From: RGIG3009 sp964490085
Lineage (GTDB): Bacteria; Bacillota; Clostridia; Oscillospirales; Acutalibacteraceae
Length of the DNA: 45,695 nucleotides
Reading direction: 5' to 3'
NCBI GenBank assembly: GCA_964490085.1
Contig: CAZBAO010000004.1
Coordinates: 1 to 45,695, forward strand
Within the stretch, counting starts at the first letter, position 1, and each line of letters opens with the position of its first letter. Position numbers and translations under genes: made by a program. A model generated the notes under the pieces. It did no database searches and was not told where the DNA came from. It saw only the letters and a list, made by a program, of their open reading frames with translations. Below, piece after piece: positions 15,302 through 23,283 of this stretch.

Positions 15302-15802
15302 ATGTACAAGCAAAACGACATCGTCATGCATCCGGGTGCCGGCGTGTGCCGCATTGAGGCAGTACGCGAGGAGACCTTCACCAAGCAGCCGCAACTGTAC
15401 TACGTGCTGCGCCCGATGTACGAAAACGACTCGACCACCATCTATGTGCCTGCCGAATCACAGAAAGTACGGCTGCGCCGCCTGCTCTCCCGCGAGGAGA
15501 TCATCGAACTGATCCGCAGCGTATCGCTGGACACACCCTTGTGGATCGACAACCCCGCCGCCCGTCGGGACTCATTCGCTGAGCTTCTGCGCGAGGGGGA
15601 GCACACCGTGCTCATCCGCCTGATCGCGGAGCTTCACATTCATCAAAAAGAAACCGTTACCGCCGGCCGTAAATTCCACGCCGCCGACGAAAAGGTGCTG
15701 CAGGAAGCCGAAAAGCGCATCCATCAAGAATTTGCGCACACCCTGCAGCTTGAGGTGGACGAGGTCGCGCCGTTTATTATGAAAGAAATGGGGCTCTCAT
15801 AA
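15302..15802 (+). CDS. CarD/CdnL-family RNA polymerase-binding regulator
   Basis: 166 residues. The N-terminal Tudor-like RNAP-interaction domain is clear: YKQNDIVMHPGAGVCRIEAV at the start, then YYVLRPMYENDSTTIYVP. The C-terminal helical domain is basic and acidic mixed (LRRLLSREEIIELI, then FAHTLQLEVDEVAPFI). CarD proteins bind the RNA polymerase beta subunit and stabilise or modulate open complexes, often at rRNA promoters. ATG 15302 after TAGGGGGA is chosen; the in-frame GTG-type start 13 codons upstream lies in the leader hairpin. Confidence 0.9.
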   Translation: MYKQNDIVMHPGAGVCRIEAVREETFTKQPQLYYVLRPMYENDSTTIYVPAESQKVRLRRLLSREEIIELIRSVSLDTPLWIDNPAARRDSFAELLREGEHTVLIRLIAELHIHQKETVTAGRKFHAADEKVLQEAEKRIHQEFAHTLQLEVDEVAPFIMKEMGLS

Positions 15803-15818
15803 TTTTTAGTTAAAAGGC

Positions 15819-15847
15819 TTGACACGTGTTTTAATGCGTGATAAAAT
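15819..15847 (+). promoter_or_regulatory. Promoter of the lysine riboswitch-dapA operon
   Basis: TTGACA (15819-15824), 17-base spacer, TAAAAT (15842-15847). Confidence 0.85.
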
Positions 15848-15855
15848 CGTTGTAA

Positions 15856-16103
15856 CCGATAGAGGTGCATCGCATCATCAGTACCCGTCGTTCAAAGCCC
15901 GCCAAGGGTATGACAGGGAAAGGGTTGCGTTGCCGAAGACGAAGCGTGGCATCCTTCGATCTGGCAGCTGGTACTAAGAGGTCAGCTGTTGTCGCAGCAA
16001 TGCGGAGAGCTATCCGGCAAAGACGTATATCCTTCCCCCGGTCTGTTTTCTCGGGGCAGGTGGATTTTGCGGGATAGTTGCTTTTCGGCAACTGTCTTTT
16101 TTG
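15856..16103 (+). ncRNA. Lysine riboswitch (L-box) with terminator
   Basis: The 320 bases between carD and dapA hold an L-box. Seen are the P1 strands (GATAG near 15858 and CTATC near 16010), the conserved AGAGGTGC (15861-15868), AGTA in the next arm, GGGAAAGGGTTGC and GCCGAAG (about 15916-15938), CTGG and GCGGAGAGCTATC (about 16002-16014). A short terminator (AGTTGC, TTTTC loop, GGCAACT, then CTTTTTTG) ends at 16103. Bound lysine is known to favour the terminator, cutting expression of the genes below. Here these are dapA-ddh-lysA, a fitting target. Confidence 0.93.
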
Positions 16104-16124
16104 TTTGTAAAGGAGTAGATCTGT

Positions 16125-17012
16125 ATGAAAAACACGGTATTCACCGGCGCTGCAACCGCCATCGTCACTCCGTTCAAGGGGAACGAAATTGATTACGAGC
16201 AGTTCGGTCGTCTGATCGAATGGCAGATCGAGCAAGGCATCAACGCCATCGTCGTCGCCGGCACCACCGGCGAGGGTTCGACGCTGACCGACGCAGAGCA
16301 CAAAGAGGTCATCAAATACTGTGTCGAGAAGGTCGCCGGTCGCGTGCCGGTCATTGCCGGCACCGGCTCCAACGACACCGCCTATGCCATTGCCCTCACG
16401 AAATACGCGTGTGAGGTGGGTGCGGATGCGATGCTGCTCATCACCCCGTACTATAACAAGGCCACCCAAAAGGGTATGATCGAATCGTTCCGTTTAGTCG
16501 CGGATGCGTCGACCAAGCCCTGCATCCTGTATAACGTTCCCGGCCGCACCGGCTGCAACCTGCTGCCCGAATCGGTGGCAGAACTCAGCCTCCACCCCAA
16601 CATCGTCGCCATCAAGGAAGCCTGCGGCAACATCTCGCAGATCGCCAAGATCGCGGCTCTGTGCGGGAACAATATCGACATTTACTCCGGTAACGACGAC
16701 CAGATCGTCCCGATCCTGTCCCTCGGCGGCAAGGGCGTTATCTCCGTGTTGTCGAATATCGCCCCCGCCGACACCGTCGCTATCTGTGAAAAATATTTGA
16801 GTGGCGACGTCAAAGGAGCCGCCGCGATGCAGCTCGACTATCTGGAACTGATCGACGCCCTGTTCTGCGAGGTCAACCCCATTCCGGTCAAGGCCGCCGT
16901 ATCGGCGATGGGCTTTGGCGAAAACAGCCTGCGCCTGCCGCTGACTCCGATGGAATCCGCGCACGAGGCAACTCTGCTCGCGCTGATGCGTGAGCACGGT
17001 ATCATCGAATAA
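16125..17012 (+). CDS. dapA: 4-hydroxy-tetrahydrodipicolinate synthase
   Basis: 295 residues, standard length. It condenses pyruvate with aspartate semialdehyde, the entry to meso-DAP and lysine. Seen are GTTGEGSTLTDAEH (47-59), YNVPGRTGCN with Tyr136 and Arg141, and the Schiff-base Lys164 in VAIKEACGN. ATG 16125 follows AAAGGAGT. It is the first gene under the lysine riboswitch. The ddh gene begins 17 bases after its stop. Confidence 0.97.
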   Translation: MKNTVFTGAATAIVTPFKGNEIDYEQFGRLIEWQIEQGINAIVVAGTTGEGSTLTDAEHKEVIKYCVEKVAGRVPVIAGTGSNDTAYAIALTKYACEVGADAMLLITPYYNKATQKGMIESFRLVADASTKPCILYNVPGRTGCNLLPESVAELSLHPNIVAIKEACGNISQIAKIAALCGNNIDIYSGNDDQIVPILSLGGKGVISVLSNIAPADTVAICEKYLSGDVKGAAAMQLDYLELIDALFCEVNPIPVKAAVSAMGFGENSLRLPLTPMESAHEATLLALMREHGIIE

Positions 17013-17028
17013 AAAGGGGAATTTTCCT

Positions 17029-18006
17029 ATGAACATTGCGATTTACGGATACGGCAATCTCGGCCGCGGTGTGGAATGTGCCGTCCAACAAAATCCCGAT
17101 ATGACCCTGGTCGGCATCTTTACCCGCCGCAACCCCGCCGACGTCAAGACCCTGTTTGGCACACCGGTATACGCGGCGGCGGATATTTTAGAGTACAAAG
17201 AGCAGATCGATGCGCTCATCATCTGCGGCGGCAGTGCGACCGATCTGCCCGAAATGACCCCCGCGCTTGCCGCGCACTTCAATGTGATCGACAGCTACGA
17301 TACTCACGCCACCATCCCCGTACACTTTGCCAATACCGATAAAGCGGCAACAGAAGGCGGCCACGTAGCGCTCATCTCCTGCGGCTGGGATCCCGGACTG
17401 TTCTCGCTGAACCGTCTGTACGCTTCGGCGGTATTGCCCGAAGGAAAAGACTATACCTTCTGGGGCAGAGGCGTCAGCCAAGGCCATTCCGATGCGATCC
17501 GCCGCATTCCCGGCGTGTTGGATGCACGGCAATACACGGTGCCGATCGAAGAAAGCCTTGAGGCGGTGCGAAGCGGCAGTATGCCGACACTGACCACCCG
17601 CCGGAAGCATCTGCGCGAATGCTACGTCGTCGCGGAAGACGGTGCCGATAAAGCGGCCATCGAGCAGCAGATCAAAACGATGCCGAACTATTTTGCGGAT
17701 TACGACACCACCGTGACCTTTATCACCAAGGAGGAGCTTGACCGCGATCACAGCGGCATCCCGCACGGCGGTTTCGTTATCCGCACCGGTAAGACCGGTG
17801 TGGACAACGGTCACACCCACACGATCGAATACAGCTTGAAGCTGGATTCCAACCCCGAATTCACCGCGAGCGTCCTGGTCGCGTACGCGCGCGCCGTTTG
17901 CCGTTTGGCAGACCGCGGTGTTGTCGGCTGCAAGACGGTATTTGATATTGCTCCCGCCGACCTCTCCCCGCTCTCACCCGAAGAATTGCGGGCTACCTTA
18001 CTGTAA
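17029..18006 (+). CDS. ddh: meso-Diaminopimelate D-dehydrogenase
   Basis: 325 residues, close to the Corynebacterium enzyme (320). It converts tetrahydrodipicolinate, ammonia and NADPH directly to meso-DAP, bypassing the succinyl or acetyl routes. The N-terminal Rossmann motif is IAIYGYGNLGRGVE, and the NADPH 2'-phosphate side is FTRRNP. SYDTHATIP, SCGWDPGLFSLNR and WGRGVSQGHSDAIRR form the substrate and dimer parts typical of DapDH. ATG 17029 follows AAAAGGGGA; a frame extension upstream only overlaps the dapA end. Confidence 0.95.
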   Translation: MNIAIYGYGNLGRGVECAVQQNPDMTLVGIFTRRNPADVKTLFGTPVYAAADILEYKEQIDALIICGGSATDLPEMTPALAAHFNVIDSYDTHATIPVHFANTDKAATEGGHVALISCGWDPGLFSLNRLYASAVLPEGKDYTFWGRGVSQGHSDAIRRIPGVLDARQYTVPIEESLEAVRSGSMPTLTTRRKHLRECYVVAEDGADKAAIEQQIKTMPNYFADYDTTVTFITKEELDRDHSGIPHGGFVIRTGKTGVDNGHTHTIEYSLKLDSNPEFTASVLVAYARAVCRLADRGVVGCKTVFDIAPADLSPLSPEELRATLL

Positions 18007-18022
18007 AAAAGGAAGAAAGTAA

Positions 18023-19336
18023 ATGACCCGAGATCTGTTATGTGAAAACGTATCGGTCAGCGACGACGAACAACATTTGCTGTTCGCAGGGCAGGACACC
18101 GCATCCCTTGCCGCGACCTACGGCACCCCGCTGTATCTGATGGACGAGGACCGCATCCGTAACCGCTGCCGCGCCTACAGAGCGGCGGTCAGTGCGGCGT
18201 TTGACGGAAACGCGCAGGTGCTGTACGCTTCCAAAGCCTCGTCCTTCAAGCGCATCTACGAAATTATGCGCGAGGAGAATATGGGCGTGGACGTTGTTTC
18301 GGTCGGTGAGATGTACACCGCTCTCAAAGCGGGCTTCCCAATGTCACAGGCCTATTTTCATTCCAACAATAAGACCGATGCGGATATTGCGTTCGCGATG
18401 GAACACGGCATCGGCTATTTCGTTGTTGACAACGAGGAAGAGCTGTACGCGATTGAACGTGAGGCCGCCGCACGCGGTATCTGTCAATCGGTACTGTTGC
18501 GCATCACCCCCGGCATCGACCCGCACACCTTTGAGGCGGTGTCGACCGGCAAGGTGGATTCCAAATTCGGCTTTGCCATCGAAACGGGTGCCGCCGAGGA
18601 GATCCTCGTCAAAGCGCTTGCCCAACCGCATATCCACGTAGCGGGGCTTCATTGCCACGTCGGCTCGCAGGTGTTTGATGCTGAGGTATTTTTACTCACC
18701 GCCGACGTGATGCTGCAATTCATTGCGGATATGCAAGCCCGCCACGGCCTTGTCACCGAGCTGTTTGACATCGGCGGCGGCTTCGGCGTGCGGTATCTGC
18801 CGAGCGACCCCGTTTTAGATCTGCACAACTGCATTGCCGAGATCGGCGATTTTATGAAAGCAAAAGCCAAAGCACTCGGCATTAAACTGCCGAGGATCTC
18901 GTTTGAGCCGGGGCGCAGCATCGTCGCAGACGCGGGTATGACGCTGTATACCGTCGGCAACGTCAAATGCATTCCCGATTTTATCAACTATGTGTCGGTG
19001 GACGGCGGTATGACCGACAACGTGCGGTATGCGATGTACAACGCCCCCTACACGCTGTTCCAGGCAAACGCCATGAACCGCCCGCACGATATGACCTGCA
19101 CGGTGGTTGGTCGTTGCTGTGAAAGCGGGGATATCATTCAACCGGAGGTTAAACTGCCCTCCACCATCAAGCGCGGCGATATCGTTGCCTGCCTGACCAC
19201 CGGTGCCTATCACTATTCCATGGCATCCAACTACAATCGGCTGACGCGTCCTCCGATCGTGATGTTGTCAAACGGCGACTCCTATGTTGCGGTACGGCGT
19301 GAAACCATCGACGATCTGATCGCCTTAGATACTTAA
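18023..19336 (+). CDS. lysA: Diaminopimelate decarboxylase
   Basis: 437 residues. A PLP enzyme of the alanine racemase fold that makes lysine from meso-DAP. The PLP lysine is Lys71 in LYASKASSFK. GLHCHVGSQ, FDIGGGFGVRY (phosphate-binding) and SFEPGRSIVADAG follow, then the partner-subunit Cys motif GRCCESGD, and GAYHYSMASNYN near the end. ATG 18023 follows AAGGAAG. It is the last gene of the riboswitch operon. Confidence 0.97.
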   Translation: MTRDLLCENVSVSDDEQHLLFAGQDTASLAATYGTPLYLMDEDRIRNRCRAYRAAVSAAFDGNAQVLYASKASSFKRIYEIMREENMGVDVVSVGEMYTALKAGFPMSQAYFHSNNKTDADIAFAMEHGIGYFVVDNEEELYAIEREAAARGICQSVLLRITPGIDPHTFEAVSTGKVDSKFGFAIETGAAEEILVKALAQPHIHVAGLHCHVGSQVFDAEVFLLTADVMLQFIADMQARHGLVTELFDIGGGFGVRYLPSDPVLDLHNCIAEIGDFMKAKAKALGIKLPRISFEPGRSIVADAGMTLYTVGNVKCIPDFINYVSVDGGMTDNVRYAMYNAPYTLFQANAMNRPHDMTCTVVGRCCESGDIIQPEVKLPSTIKRGDIVACLTTGAYHYSMASNYNRLTRPPIVMLSNGDSYVAVRRETIDDLIALDT

Positions 19337-19342
19337 AAAATA

Positions 19343-19386
19343 AGCGGCACACGGAAAATCACATTCCGTGTGCCGCTCTTATTCTT
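19343..19386. terminator. Terminator between lysA and the F420-ligase-like gene
   Basis: Perfect 14-bp stem (AGCGGCACACGGAA at 19343-19356, partner 19364-19377), T-rich on both outer sides, between convergent genes. Confidence 0.88.
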
Positions 19387-19388
19387 TG

Positions 19389-20588
19389 TTATGCGTTGGT
19401 GTAGTTGTCGAAGTAGCCCTGCACCAGCACGACCGGCGTACCCTTATCACCGGAACCGCTGGTCAGGTCGCACAGCGAGCCGATAAGGTCGGTCAGCTGA
19501 CGGGGCGTGGTGCCCTGCGATGCCATATTGCCGACAAGGCTTCCCTCTTTTTGCTTAATGCTCTTGGAGATCGCCTCTTTGAGCGCCTCACCCGACAGAT
19601 CCTTGAAATCGTTATCCGCCAGATATTTGAGCTTGAGTTCGTTGGGCGTGCCGATCAAGCCGTCGGTAAACGCAGGGGATACGATCGGATCAGCCAGCTC
19701 CCAGATCTTACCCTGCGGATCCTTGAACGCACCGTCGCCGTATACCATGACCTCTACGTGCTTACCGGTCGCTTTCAAAATGCGCGCCTGCACGTCCAAC
19801 ACCAGCTCCTTGCACTCACGCGGGAACAGCTTAACGGTATCCTCGGTGGATTTGTTGGAACCGAGCAGACCGTATTTCTCATTGCAACCGCTGCCGTCCA
19901 CCGACGCGGTCAGAATATCGTCCAAACCGCAGACCACCTTCGCGCCCGCGGCTTTGAGGATCCGCTTGGTACGCGCACGGGTGTGAATATCACAGTTGAG
20001 CACGCAATCGGTGTAGTTCAGAATCGTCTTTGCCTGATTCGCGAACACGATCTCGACCTCAGCACCGCACTCGCGGATAAGATCGCCGTAGTACTGAACG
20101 TAATCCACACCGGTGAACTCGTGCTTGTTCACACCGAACAGCTCGCGGTATTTTTCCAAGCTCAGCACATCCGAATACGGATTGACACCGGCTTCATCTA
20201 CCTTGTCAAGGCTGATCAGCTCGTTACCGACCTCATCGGACGGATAGCTGAGCATCAGCACGATCTTTTTAGCGCCCTTTGCGATACCGCGCAGGCAGAT
20301 CGCAAAGCGGTTGCGGGACAAGATCGGGAAGATAACGCCCACCGTACCGCCGCCGAGTTTTGCATGCACGTCGGTTGCGATCGCGTCCACCGACGCATAG
20401 TTGCCCTGCGCACGGGCGACAATGGATTCGGTAATGGAAATGACGTCGCGATCACGCAGCTCAAAGCCCTCTGCTTCGGCAGCCTGCAACACGCTGTCGG
20501 CTACGATAGCCGCCAGATCGTCGCCCTCACGAATGATGGGGCAGCGGATACCGCGCGATACCGTACCAACTCTTCTTTCCTTTTCCAT
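19389..20588 (-). CDS. Coenzyme F420-0:L-glutamate ligase-like (CofE family) protein
   Basis: 399 residues. The N-terminal half has the CofE pattern: RCPIIREGDDL, then RDVISITESIVARAQGNY (substrate/GTP region), and LGGGTVGVIFPILSRNRFAICLRGIAKGAKK. YGDGAFKDPQGKIWELADP further on resembles the metal-binding part of the family. True CofE adds glutamate to F420-0 with GTP in methanogens and actinobacteria. Clostridia are not known to make F420, and no other F420 gene is nearby, so this longer firmicute version probably glutamylates something else or serves another role. It has its own promoter (TTGCAT, 17, TATAGT; 20632-20660) and ribosome site AAGAGG. Confidence 0.78.
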   Translation of the reverse strand: MEKERRVGTVSRGIRCPIIREGDDLAAIVADSVLQAAEAEGFELRDRDVISITESIVARAQGNYASVDAIATDVHAKLGGGTVGVIFPILSRNRFAICLRGIAKGAKKIVLMLSYPSDEVGNELISLDKVDEAGVNPYSDVLSLEKYRELFGVNKHEFTGVDYVQYYGDLIRECGAEVEIVFANQAKTILNYTDCVLNCDIHTRARTKRILKAAGAKVVCGLDDILTASVDGSGCNEKYGLLGSNKSTEDTVKLFPRECKELVLDVQARILKATGKHVEVMVYGDGAFKDPQGKIWELADPIVSPAFTDGLIGTPNELKLKYLADNDFKDLSGEALKEAISKSIKQKEGSLVGNMASQGTTPRQLTDLIGSLCDLTSGSGDKGTPVVLVQGYFDNYTNA

Positions 20589-20631
20589 ACGAAAGCCTCT
20601 TCCCTTTTTGTGAATTTCAGAACCGTTATTT

Positions 20632-20660
20632 ACTATACTCTATTTTGAACCAAAATGCAA
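20632..20660 (-). promoter_or_regulatory. Promoter of the CofE-like gene
   Basis: Minus strand TTGCAT (20655-20660), 17-base spacer, TATAGT (20632-20637). Confidence 0.7.
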
Positions 20661-20697
20661 GAAAAACTACAGTCTGCCTGCAAATTTTTTGAAACGG

Positions 20698-21024
20698 TCA
20701 AAACACCAGCTGCACCAACAGCATATAACACACCGTGCCGCCTGCAATGGACAGCAGCATTTGCCGCTTCCACAAATGTAAAATAACCACCACGGCGAGC
20801 GCGATCAGCTCCGGAATCCCGTGCGAGCCGCCGAGAACGTCCACCGCTTTCAGGCAGTAGACGATGAGCATTCCAAACAATGCGGGCGGCAGTGCTTTGC
20901 CGAGATATTCCACAAATGCCGGCGTTTTCCGCTTGGGGTGAAACACCAAAAACGGTACAAACCGCGTGATCAGCGTTGCAACAACACATATACCAACCGT
21001 CAACAGCTGCTGTGTCAGCGTCAT
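20698..21024 (-). CDS. azlD: AzlD-family membrane subunit (branched-chain amino acid export), copy 1
   Basis: 108 residues with about four membrane segments (VGICVVATLITRFVPFLVF, LPPALFGMLIVYCLKAV, IPELIALAVVVILHLW and LLSIAGGTVCYMLLVQLVF). The TRFVPFLVF and LPPALFGMLIVYCL patterns are those of AzlD. With AzlC it forms a two-part exporter of branched-chain amino acids and analogues. Its ATG overlaps the azlC stop by 4 bases. Confidence 0.9.
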   Translation of the reverse strand: MTLTQQLLTVGICVVATLITRFVPFLVFHPKRKTPAFVEYLGKALPPALFGMLIVYCLKAVDVLGGSHGIPELIALAVVVILHLWKRQMLLSIAGGTVCYMLLVQLVF

Positions 21025-21719
21025 TGCCCCTCACCCGCTTTCTCGATCGGGCGGCGAAATGCCGCAAGCAGTACCAGCATGCATAACATCGTGGGAATAA
21101 TAAAAGACTCTGACCCGAAAAGGAGTAAACACACGATCGAGGACGCCACCCCGATGACCGATGCCGCGTGGTGCTTTTCCTTGAGCCATTGCTCTAAGAA
21201 GATCACCGCAAACATCGCTGTCATCACGAAATCGATCCCCTCGGTACTGAACGGGATCACCTCACCGAGTACAGCGCCCACCGCCGTCCCCACCACCCAA
21301 TACGACTGATTAAGCAGCGTCACGAACAGGTAAAACCAACCGCGATCCACGTCCGCAGGCGGCGTGACGGAGGAATTGATGGAAAAGGATTCGTCGCACA
21401 TTCCAAAAATGAGATACGGTTTTTTAGGGCCTAATCCCTTGTACTTTTCCAGCATGGACAATCCGTAAAATACGTGCCGTGCCTGGATCATCAGCGCCAT
21501 ACAAAACGCGGAGACGGGCGCAAACGCACTGAGCAGCATCGTCACCATCACAAACTGCAACGATCCGCCGAACACGACGACACTGATCAACAGCGGCATC
21601 CAAAACGGAAAACCCGCCGTACTCATATAGATCCCGTACGACATCCCCAAAAATCCGAACCCTGCCAAGATCGGCAACGTTTTCGGGAACGCGTACCGCA
21701 ATGCTTTTCTTTTACTCAC
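21021..21719 (-). CDS. azlC: AzlC-family branched-chain amino acid exporter, copy 1
   Basis: 232 residues with several membrane helices. The N-terminal region ALRYAFPKTLPILAGFGFLGMSYGIYM and the motif SLQFVMVTMLLSAFAPVSAF, then QARHVFYGLSML and FGMCDESFSI, are typical of AzlC. I chose the GTG at 21719 (8 bases after GGTGA). The longer in-frame GTG 13 codons upstream lies in the predicted promoter (TTGCAT, 17, TATACT). It is the first gene of an azlC-azlD pair divergent from a second such pair. Confidence 0.9.
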   Translation of the reverse strand: MSKRKALRYAFPKTLPILAGFGFLGMSYGIYMSTAGFPFWMPLLISVVVFGGSLQFVMVTMLLSAFAPVSAFCMALMIQARHVFYGLSMLEKYKGLGPKKPYLIFGMCDESFSINSSVTPPADVDRGWFYLFVTLLNQSYWVVGTAVGAVLGEVIPFSTEGIDFVMTAMFAVIFLEQWLKEKHHAASVIGVASSIVCLLLFGSESFIIPTMLCMLVLLAAFRRPIEKAGEGQ

Positions 21720-21753
21720 GTTCGTTTCACCGACTTTCCCATAACAGGCAGTA

Positions 21754-21828
21754 TACACCTTTTTGCAGAATAATGCAATTTTTTGTACAAACCATTTTAC
21801 TATTGCGAAAAACTATGGTATACTGAGT
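21754..21828. promoter_or_regulatory. Divergent promoters between the two azlCD pairs
   Basis: Minus strand: TTGCAT, 17-base spacer, TATACT (about 21754-21782). Plus strand: TTTACT, 17-base spacer, TATACT (about 21798-21826). No obvious operator palindrome is visible between them. Confidence 0.6.
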
Positions 21829-21857
21829 GATGATTTCAACGAAACGCAGGGATCAAT

Positions 21858-22607
21858 TTGAAAAACAGCCAATACGCATACAAAAATCCTCACAATAAAA
21901 CGGCATTCAAAGCGGGGGTGCGCAACGGTATCCCGATCGGACTCGGTTATTTCGCCGTTTCCTTTTCGCTCGGTGTCGCTGTAAAAGGCGCCGGCCTTTC
22001 CTGGTTCCAGGGCTTAATGGCAAGCTGGCTGTGCACCACCTCAACGGGGGAATACGCCGTGTTTTCCCTCATGGCGGCGGGTACTACCGCTCTGGAGATC
22101 GCGTTAGTCACATTGATCATCAACGCGCGCTATCTGCTGATGAGCTGTGCCATAAGTCAGCGCATCGACCCCGAAATGCCGTTTTGGCATCGTTTTGTGA
22201 TTGCGTTTCATCTTACCGATGAGCTGTTCGGCATCACCATCGCACGGTCAGGAACTTTAAATCCGTATTACTCGTACGGTGCTTTCTCCACCGCCGTTCC
22301 CGGCTGGGCACTCGGCACGGCACTCGGCACCGTCGTCGGCAGTATTCTGCCGCTGTGGCTCACCAGCGCGTTAAGCGTTGCCCTGTACGGCATGTTTTTA
22401 GCGGTCATTATGCCGCCCGCCCGTCAAAATAAGGTGGTCGCCGGATTGATCGTCCTGTGCTTTGCGGCAAGCTACGCCTCAGAGCACCTGCCGCTCATCC
22501 GCGATCTGTCGGACGGTATGCGCATTATCCTGCTCACGGTCGTGCTGTCCTCTGCGGCAGCGCTCTTGTTCCCGCGAAGGGATGAAGAGGAGGTGCCGGC
22601 ACCGTGA
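21858..22607 (+). CDS. azlC: AzlC-family branched-chain amino acid exporter, copy 2
   Basis: 249 residues, multi-pass. The start AFKAGVRNGIPIGLGYFAVSFSLGVAVK and TSTGEYAVFSLMAAG, NARYLLMSCAISQRI and HLTDELFGI match AzlC. It differs strongly from copy 1 (different helix lengths and residues), so this is not a recent duplication. The only fitting start is TTG at 21858, 7 bases after AGGGA. Its stop overlaps the azlD start. Confidence 0.9.
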   Translation: MKNSQYAYKNPHNKTAFKAGVRNGIPIGLGYFAVSFSLGVAVKGAGLSWFQGLMASWLCTTSTGEYAVFSLMAAGTTALEIALVTLIINARYLLMSCAISQRIDPEMPFWHRFVIAFHLTDELFGITIARSGTLNPYYSYGAFSTAVPGWALGTALGTVVGSILPLWLTSALSVALYGMFLAVIMPPARQNKVVAGLIVLCFAASYASEHLPLIRDLSDGMRIILLTVVLSSAAALLFPRRDEEEVPAP

Positions 22608-22912
22608 ACTGGGTCTATATCGTCGTCATGGCAGCCGTCACCTACGCGGTGCGCGTCCTGCCCATGACGCTCATTAAAAAGCCGATCCGCAACCGCTTCA
22701 TCCGCTCGTTTTTGTATTACGTCCCCTATGTCACTCTGGCAATCATGACCTTCCCCGCTATCGTGGAAGCCACACAGTATCCCCTTGCCGGTGCGTTAGC
22801 GTTGGCGGTCGGGATCGTGGTCGCGTGGCTCGGCGCTGACCTGTTCAAGGTCGCCGTGTCCTGTTGCGGTGTGGTGCTGATCGCGGAATGGATCATCACA
22901 TTACTGAAATAA
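22604..22912 (+). CDS. azlD: AzlD-family membrane subunit, copy 2
   Basis: 102 residues, four membrane segments, with VTYAVRVLPMTLIKKPI and FLYYVPYVTLAIMTFPAI typical of AzlD. It starts at a GTG overlapping the azlC stop (GTGA), a sign of translational coupling. A Dabb gene follows after 14 bases. Confidence 0.9.
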   Translation: MNWVYIVVMAAVTYAVRVLPMTLIKKPIRNRFIRSFLYYVPYVTLAIMTFPAIVEATQYPLAGALALAVGIVVAWLGADLFKVAVSCCGVVLIAEWIITLLK

Positions 22913-22926
22913 AGGAGAACCGAACA

Positions 22927-23226
22927 ATGGTCAAACACGTCATTCTGTGGAAACTCAAGGAACTGCCGGCGGCGGAGACTTCCGCCGTGAAAGCCGACAT
23001 CAAAAAGCATCTGGAAGCGCTCAACGGCAAGATTCCCGGACTTTTAGAAATCAAGGTATACACCGACAAGCTGGACAGCTCCAACGTCGACGTGATGTTG
23101 GATTCGTCCTTTGAGAGTGAAGCGGCACTGAAGGGCTACGCCGTTCACCCCGACCACGTCGCGGTGGCGGACACGTACGTACGTCCCTACACCGCCTCCC
23201 GCGCCTGTTTGGATTTCACGGTATAG
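22927..23226 (+). CDS. Dabb (stress-responsive alpha/beta-barrel) protein
   Basis: 99 residues: MVKHVILWKLKEL, then AVKADIKKHLEALNGKIPGLLEIKV, and a final YAVHPDHVAVADTYVRPY. This is the dimeric ferredoxin-like Dabb fold. Most members have no proven function; some are cyclases or stress-induced proteins. The ATG at 22927 follows AAAGGAGA, and it is the third gene behind azlCD copy 2. Confidence 0.9.
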   Translation: MVKHVILWKLKELPAAETSAVKADIKKHLEALNGKIPGLLEIKVYTDKLDSSNVDVMLDSSFESEAALKGYAVHPDHVAVADTYVRPYTASRACLDFTV

Positions 23227-23238
23227 TATCAAATAAAC

Positions 23239-23280
23239 AAGCCCCTGCGGAATCACACTTCCGCAGGGGCTTTCTTTATC
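23239..23280. terminator. Bidirectional terminator between the Dabb gene and the surface-protein gene
   Basis: Perfect 14-bp stem AAGCCCCTGCGGAA (23239-23252) with partner 23259-23272, then TTTCTTTAT. Confidence 0.9.
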
Positions 23281-23283
23281 GGA

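Noticed and set aside
19368..20648. 426-codon open frame antisense to the CofE-like gene
   Set aside because: It covers the terminator and the promoter of the real gene and shows no domain; the minus-strand protein has clear family motifs.
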